Position numbers and translations under genes: made by a program
Notes under the pieces: model-generated
What the model was told of the DNA's origin: nothing
The model's database searches: none
The model's input: the letters and a program-made list of their open reading frames with translations, nothing else
Shown: positions 57,121 through 64,000 of the stretch, one piece after another
Position numbering within the stretch: position 1 is the stretch's first letter
Layout: each line of letters opens with the position of its first letter
Assembly (NCBI GenBank): GCA_021234535.1
Contig: CM037836.1
Coordinates: 17,715,111 to 17,779,110 of the forward strand
Length of the DNA: 64,000 nucleotides
Origin: Stichopus chloronotus
Lineage: Eukaryota > Echinodermata > Holothuroidea > Aspidochirotida > Stichopodidae
Direction of reading: 5' to 3'

Positions 57121-60100
57121 ATCAAAGTTGCCTTTTAATTATGCATCTTGGAGGGCAATTTTGATTATTATTTCTTTTTGGAGCTTTAGCTTCTTTTGCC
57201 TTCTAATGTTGCATTGCATCCTACAGTGTTGCCATTTTTCTATTCTCCAAGTAATGTTTTACATTTTTGGTTAAGGTTATTGGGGTTTAGTATTTCATGT
57301 GCATTTACATCTGATCTAATTGACTTTCACATTTATGCATTTTGCTTGAGGATTTAACTGAGGGTTATTGTTTATATCAATAATGGATATACAGTACACC
57401 ATGCTGTGCACTTGAAATCAGTCGGTAGCATCAATTATTATTTCTCAAAAATTTCAAACATTTGCCTGAGATGGCAGATTTGTGTGTGTGGTTTGTGCAA
57501 CTTTGTTTCCAAGTCACAACTTATGTTGTTTATCAACTATGAACTAAACATGTCAAGGTGGACAAAAGAATTTGCATTATTTCTCCCTGTGTGTGTGAAC
57601 TTCAGTGTATTGCCAAATAAAACAAAGTGCAATAATACCAATAACGTTGCTCCTCAGCTTCAAATACAAAGCAAGATACTTTCACTCTTCACCAGATTAT
57701 CTTGTGGTAATACAAATCTTACAATGTTTGTCTAAAACTTGTACGAACTCTGAGCAATTATTTTTACATGAATGGTGACTATTGCTTTAAAAAAGTAGTT
57801 GAAATAAAGGTGACAAAAGTACCTGATGAACGGTCAAAGTTGAAAGTGTTGATCACAAGAGCCATGTGTAAGTAAAAGCATGGAGCACCAATAAATAAGC
57901 TTGCCCTAGTTGGTATTCATTAGGATGGCACACATACAGTAAGGCCAAAAGCCATTATGATTATAATCCACATGTATAGTACAATGCTACAGGGAGGGGT
58001 ATGTGTAACATGTTCAGTGTTTCATTTCTATGAATTTTGAACTTTCAACGAACTATTTGGTGGTTTATATGGGAGGTTCCTCTGAAGATGCTCGACCATT
58101 GGTATGTCTTAACAACTGCCCATATGACCAGTCGACCAAAGAATATAATAAAGCCTCTGTGGTTAGGTTCAATAACACTACAGAGTACATGCAACATTGT
58201 ACCAACAAATCTTTAAAGAAAAAACTCATCACCCCAGACACTTTCAATTCTCCCAACCACCTACCTCTAGTCCCTCCCTCAGCCTGTCTTAAATTCCTCC
58301 TCATATGTAATCAAAACAATGGATCCCTGTGTACGCGGTGTAATAAGAGCTGCTCTGCATCTTTCAAATTTGCTGTCAATCTGAGAGTACTGTAACTTAG
58401 AACCAGTTGAGAATTTGCTTTCCGGGAGGTAAAAATATAGCTTAGGGTGATGCAATACAGCCTTTAAACAACATGAGCCAATAACTAAATATTTAGTTCC
58501 TTTAACCAATATCTGAATCAGAGTTTCTATTAACTGTCCACATTAAAATATTTTTTTTAATTCAACAGAAACTTTGACCTACAGTATGTAGGATACAAAC
58601 GCATGCAGATTTATGTACATCTGTAAACTAAACACCCATTCTGGCACATGTAAGGCTGCACTTTAGAATGTTCTTAAAAGCAACATTTCAGATTGTAAAT
58701 ATTAGAGCAATTACTGAGGTTAATGTAGTGTGAACGATCACATCTGACTTTACGTTGCAGGTACGTGAACGATACCCACACTCACCTGAAGGAGGATAAT
58801 TCACTGATACAGCCTCTACACATTATTCATCATTGTACGGTTCCTAATGACACATATACTTCATACACTTTGCAAAGATACTGTAACTATATGCTAAGTG
58901 ATCAATGTCATTGATACGTTGCAAGTGCAGCGAGGAATGACTAGTTGGTTACATTTGTCTTGATAAGAAAAGTAAAAGTTTGAATTTCCTTCCTATTGGT
59001 TTCTACATGTACAGTGAAGGTGCCCTTAGAACGTACTCCAGAAACTTTTGGGGTACTTCTCCTGTAACCAAACTTTTCTGTTACAAGTCCAGCATAGATG
59101 CTTGTTGATAGAATTCTTTTAGTGTTTAATAAGATAAACATTAACTTCATCATCTTGTGAAGTCTCAAGGACACATAGAAATTTTGAATTTTTCTTTGTA
59201 TAGATTTCTATGCATGCGCATGTACAGTGAAGGTGGACGTTACGTCAGTTCTCCGTGCGAAGCTGCATGTCGAGTTCTTGTTATCTGCACATTAGGTAAT
59301 AGGTGCCAAAAATTCATTTCACCAACACCAAATATTTCTATCTGTGACAGTCTCCAACACCTTATGAAGCTGTTACTGTACAATGATAATTTGATCGACT
59401 GCGAATGAGAAAATGTGTGGTAGGATACTGTATAGCCAGATACATTGGCAATCATTCCCTAGGGCCAGGCTCCATCCAATACATGAAATAGGCAACAGAC
59501 AAATCTGCTGTAGGAATGTTCAGTGAGTGCAGTTCACCGCTTATAAGGTCTCAACGTAAGTTTTCTACAAGAAAAGGACAAAACTTTCTTACAAGTATAC
59601 TAGCCATACCAAGTTGTACTGTGACAACATCACTTCTCCTTGCCCAGATCCTGTCTGATAAGAAGCTTGCATTTGATGAACTGGTCAAGTAGATGGTAGA
59701 GTCTCATTAAGGGATATCGTAAATGACCACTGAGAATCTTAATTGACAACTCACCAGCAATCACGACTACACTTTGGCAGTCTGATTGATTACACTCAAA
59801 ACCTAGCTGTTACATTATTTCTCAACTATCAATGGTACAGCATTATTCTAAAGCAGCTTGCAAGAAAAAAACCTCCAAGTATTGTTTCCTCCATAAACAG
59901 TAACAACTTTTGTCTATTTCAAGGTGTCTGTAAGCAACATTTTTTCATGACTTGAGCAAAATGGTTTTAGAATCTGCAGGAGAAAATAGGAGACAGCAGA
60001 GCATGAAAGACCATCAAAGATATGTTTCTGCTCTTTTCAAATGACGATGATATCACACATGTTATCGATTAACACTTGCTACCAAAAGGAGGACTACCTA

Positions 60101-61634
60101 CACCAGTGATTGACACACAGAATGTTAGCGACTGTGCGATAGCACATGATAAACCAACAGCCAGATCACAGAATGCAGGGTTAGCTCTAACCACAGTTTT
60201 GACAATTAACCACACTGTTTACAATTTGCACAATTGCCTTAAGGGCAAACTTGCAATAATAACCAAAAGATGCTGATTTGGTCTCAAGAGCAAGTTAAAA
60301 CATTGACAGTATGAATCAATTTAAATGACCTGCGGGAGATGACACATTAAGTGCCAGGGGAGCTAGTTCTCTCCAATATTCATATCTTAATCAGCTCAAG
60401 ATACTGCACCTGATAAAATTGTAGCTCTACATGTTTGCCTTGAAACCATTCAAAATGGTTTGCCGACCCATCTGGCCTCTTCATCTGAATACAATTTAAA
60501 ATCATTGGTTGACATATTTCAAAAACATGAACAGTACTTGTACCTCCATCGCCACGTAGGATGATTCATTGCTGTCATGATGGAAAGCGTACCATATGAA
60601 ATTTAAATGACGTTATTACTCCTGATGGCTTCTTTCAAACTGAAGTCTAGTTTGTTTGTTTTGAAAGGACTAAGTCTGTGAAAATCACTTCAAACTTATT
60701 TCCCGCCAATCATCGTGACTTCAGTCTATACGGTAGAAAGTGTATAAACGCATGATTTACATATTTCAAGGGATGATAGATATTTGCAAAGCATTGAACC
60801 CTTTCAAAAAAGTTTGACAATACATCAGATTCACTTTAACCAGCCTTGCAACGTTCTTCAAGCTGCATTTACAATGTACTACTTGTAGCTACAGTATCTG
60901 TAGGCAGACTTTAGGCAGGAGGATAGATATTTTTCTGCTTATTCATATGACAACAGGCCAGGGAAAATATGATGCCTCAATTTGTGTTTATTGTTGTCTA
61001 TAGTTGTATAATTTCCATTGTTTTTCTTTCTGTAAAAAAAGGACTTCTGTAAAAAAAAGGACCATTTTGAACACACTTCTATTGTTTATCTCACTAAAAG
61101 TGGCCACAAAGTATAATTTTCTCATGAAATTGTTTTCAGCTTTTTGCATAAACTGTTCTTTGTGCTGCACCGGCACAGCCAGCAAAAGTAGTTACAAATC
61201 AGCTGATGTTGCTGTTTTTCTGTGGAGCACGTTTTTAAGTACAACATACAACTTCAGCAGCTGGTATACATACTGCAAACTTGTTTGTCTTGGAAGAAGT
61301 ATGCAAAGTGTGATGAATGTTTTTAATCCAGACAGAAACTATAGCACCAATGATGAAGAGGCTCACAACCATGTTGCCCTCTTACATATCAGTGTGCATG
61401 TAACCCATTAGTTTTAATTCATACAGTATACCAGGCAAACCAAAATAAGGTAAATCCAAGTTAAAGCTGTTAAGATGCTGTTGGTGATTACATGGCTTGT
61501 ATTAGTATTTGACCTGGGTTGACCTGTGATGACCTTTGAACTCTTACATAATTATCAGTGAACATGCAACCCTTCAGTCTTTTCAAACCAAATAACTTTA
61601 CTTACAACTTAATAACTGATCAAAAATTCTTTAA

Positions 61635-61980
61635 AGGGAAATAGGGCGTTTAGAATATATCAACATGACATACTAAAGAAAATAGTGGTAATAATTGTTA
61701 AACTATTCAGTTTCATCAATTAATGTCTACCAAAGTTTCATCTCCTCAAAACATTATGCATGTGATGAGTAATGGAAAATGCATCATTTGAATATTGAAA
61801 AGTTTGGGTGAACAAATTAGTTTTGAGCAACAAATAACTGAATTTCTATCTATAAGGAGCTTATTTCTTGAAGAGAAGGCTACTGTCCTTCCTTATTTTG
61901 AATAATCTATCATTCTGCATCCACAAACATTGGTTACAAAAATATGGATATCTTCTCTAAAACAGACGCCCTATTTCCCT
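61635..61980. mobile_element. TTAA-flanked MITE, best preserved copy (346 bp)
   Basis: The element begins AGGGAAATAGGGCGT (61635-61649) and ends ACGCCCTATTTCCCT (61966-61980), a perfect 15 bp terminal inverted repeat. TTAA flanks both sides (61631-61634 and 61981-61984). That matches the target-site duplication of piggyBac-type transposons. There is no transposase inside, so it is non-autonomous. It shares its whole length with copies at 44816, 20025 and 10429. Confidence 0.88.
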
Positions 61981-62914
61981 TTAAAACCACATTAAGTATT
62001 GCACTTCTTTTTCCCTAATATAGCTTTAGAGTCCCCTGAAATACAGAGTGATAGAGACAACAAGTTTTTATACTTTTCGTTCTCCTAAAAATTCATGATC
62101 AAGATGGGCTGCAGAATCTTCCCAATCATAAACAATATACTTCAGAGTTACACAGAAATATCTACCTAAACATGCTGACAACAGCAACACAAGAAATTTT
62201 GTCTATTTTTCCTCCTCTTGAGTCGAAATGAATTCCAATGATTCTATTGGCTAATGGTCAGCAGTTTGGAAACATTTTTCCCGTCAGTACCAAAGCAACA
62301 CAAAGTTCTGCAGATCCATTGTAAGCCTTGCATAACTTCTGTGCTAGTGCATTGAATAGTTGTTTGAATACGTAGGCTGCAACATGTCCGTACACAAAAC
62401 TTGTAATGTTAGGACTATCGGAACTTTCGCGACTGCTATGATATTCTTTCATTAAGGACTTCCTAAGGTAACTATGAAATAGTTGTTTTGAATTGTTATG
62501 GTATTGCACCTCAACTCTCATTCCATGGTCGAATTTTGGCAGATTTGGTGGCCTTGTGACCATAGGGCACCATTGCAAACTTTGAAAGTTTGTCAAACTT
62601 TTTGGAGTCAATTGTGAAGCAGCATCTGGTTCACAGGCATTGCTGTAACTTTAAACACAGTAACATTATGGTGAAAGCTTATGTATGTGGGAAGAAGGGA
62701 ATGCATACATGTCAGCAGTTGTTTGCTGGAGTACAGACTAGCCTGGGCAGTGACAATTGGGTCTTCATATTTTCTCATTGTTCTTGTTCTTTTAGGAAGG
62801 ATTTGGGAATAGATGGTGAGAAGCTATTTGATTGAAGGTAGTCATGTCTGTTTTCATTTTGCATATATAGTACTGTGTTCTAAGAATAGTATAGTGGATA
62901 TAGCGCACATTTTG

Positions 62915-64000
62915 CGTAATTTCATAAATGGCCCATATGGCCCCATTCATTGTAGATCCAACAACCCTGAACAGCAAAAGGTAAAACTACTGTACTGTAG
63001 TTCTGATCTGGCAAAGCCTCTAGATTGTCACATTTATTGGAGGAAAAGAAGCCTTTTACATGATTCAATCAATTGAGGCCCATACACATGGCCCATATGA
63101 CACTAGACCCCAAATCCTAAGAATCTCACGGGTACCACTACCACAATGCTAATGTAATGTCCTTTCACACTGATACATAGACCTGAAGTACAATGCATGA
63201 CTTTGTAAAATAGCATATATAAAACCCATTTAGAACCTTGGACTCCAAAATGATGAACACCCAATAAGACCATTTCCATGGTATCTGAATAACTGTATAC
63301 AATGTAGCATACCACCTGTAGGAGAGGTATTTGCATAATTTCATAAAATGGCCCATGTAGCCCATTTGGGATACTGAACCAAAAAAAATCTTAACACATA
63401 TATCATACCATCATCCTTAATATCATATCACTTCCACAGTCATAAAGTGAAACAAAGCCAAGTTTGTGTCACAACCAGTATTATACAATCTGTTGGGGAA
63501 ATACGAAATAAAATGGCCAACAGTACATGGCCCATTTTGGGCTTTGGAACAAAAATCCTGAACAACTTGAAGGTACTTCTACCATAGTATTAATGTGACA
63601 CAATAGTACTATACAATCTATAGGAGATGTTAGTACTTTGCATGATTTCCTCAAATGGCCCATTTGGGAACTTGGACCCCAAATCCTGAACACCTCCAAG
63701 GTACCACTGCCATAGCAGAATGTGACACCATGTCATTTTTATACAATACAATCCGTGGAATCATGATTTATTGAATGGCTCATTTGGGACCTCTGAGCAA
63801 AAAATCCTGCACATTCTGAATACTGTGCCATAGTAGCCATGTGACACAACTTCATTTTAGTACCATACAAACTGTACGAGGAGAAGCATTTCGCAGAATT
63901 TCATAAAATGACTCATACTGTATGGCCTATTTGGAAACTTGGACCAAAAAATCCTGAATGCCCAAAAAGGTAGCACTAGGTAGCACAAAGGTAGCACCAT
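62915..64000. repeat. Satellite of about 135 bp units, array 2, runs off the window
   Basis: The phrase 'atttcataaaatggcccat' or its variants starts near 62921, 63086, 63203, 63338, 63510, 63644, 63763 and 63894, with spacing of 117 to 172 and mostly around 130. Between them recur 'cttggaccccaaatcctgaa' and 'accac.accatagtaatgtgacac'. Unit-to-unit divergence is high. The array continues beyond position 64000. Confidence 0.82.

Larger units (their letters stand above)
50154..62914. other. 5' intron or upstream DNA of YTHDC2
   Basis: Exon A begins in mid-codon, so at least one earlier coding exon must exist. I searched the minus strand for the R3H landmarks (FIHRL, RYLTV-like) and found none, so those exons lie beyond 64000 or are too diverged to see. 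Recognised contents are the intact MITE (61635-61980), a short DR1-type remnant near 61510-61545 and the weak retroelement fragment at 57017. The rest is AT-rich without a supported gene. Confidence 0.6.

Noticed and set aside
59240..59455. Minus frame with SFIRCWRLSQ, vaguely like an R3H FIHRLSQ segment
   Set aside because: The resemblance is limited to a few residues, with no conserved R3H spacing and no matching splice sites.
61004..61411. 135-codon plus-strand open frame
   Set aside because: Begins in T-rich repeats of 'tctgtaaaaaaaggac', has no domain and no exon structure around it.
62258..62611. 117-codon minus-strand open frame
   Set aside because: Checked as a possible 5' exon of YTHDC2; it does not resemble R3H or the N-terminal region and has no family match I can name.
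62915..64000. CRISPR-like regular repeat spacing
   Set aside because: Units are long (about 135 bp), diverged and lack short identical repeats with unique spacers; this is eukaryotic satellite DNA.

Overview
This 64 kb window is AT-rich eukaryotic DNA with long introns, GT-AG splice sites, LINE fragments, short DNA transposons and tandem repeats. There are no bacterial-style gene clusters. The retroelement and repeat content, together with the ankyrin-bearing gene, suggest a marine invertebrate animal, perhaps a non-vertebrate deuterostome such as an echinoderm, hemichordate or amphioxus. The phylum is inference only and has low confidence.

The one protein-coding gene I can support is a minus-strand YTHDC2 orthologue (DExH-box RNA helicase of the m6A/meiosis pathway). 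Ten internal exons run from 50153 down to 3453. In order they encode: the entry into the helicase core with Walker A (49948-50153); motif Ia and the region after it (48247-48413); a [10 protein letters not shown] segment (40249-40351); motif II DEIH and motif III SAA (38322-38478); two mini-exons of 55 and 53 bp (34711-34765, 30943-30995); a charged linker (11490-11647); a pre-ankyrin segment (8315-8450); and two exons with the ankyrin repeats inserted between the RecA lobes (6217-6343, 3453-3518). All nine junctions keep frame, and the joined product of about 409 residues is colinear with vertebrate YTHDC2. Both ends are missing. The R3H-containing 5' exons were not found upstream of 50153, and the second RecA lobe, HA2, OB and YTH parts must lie beyond position 1.

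Layout: 1-1440 is a decayed minus-strand CR1/L2-like LINE (endonuclease into the start of reverse transcriptase). 3453-50153 is the YTHDC2 gene body, about 97% intron, including one 19.3 kb intron. 50154-64000 is 5' intron or upstream DNA without a recognised exon. The introns hold a plus-strand LINE 3' end (8741-9420) and three copies of a TTAA-flanked MITE of about 346 bp; a fourth copy, at 61635, is the best preserved. They also hold several copies of a repeat carrying TGACCTTTGACCT (a DR1 nuclear-receptor-type motif) and a CA-rich tail with a hairpin, a foldback element (40631-41192), and a satellite of about 135 bp at 17015-17700 that recurs at 62915-64000. The most interesting non-genic signals are the TTAA MITE family with its unusually conserved core and the dispersed DR1-carrying repeat.
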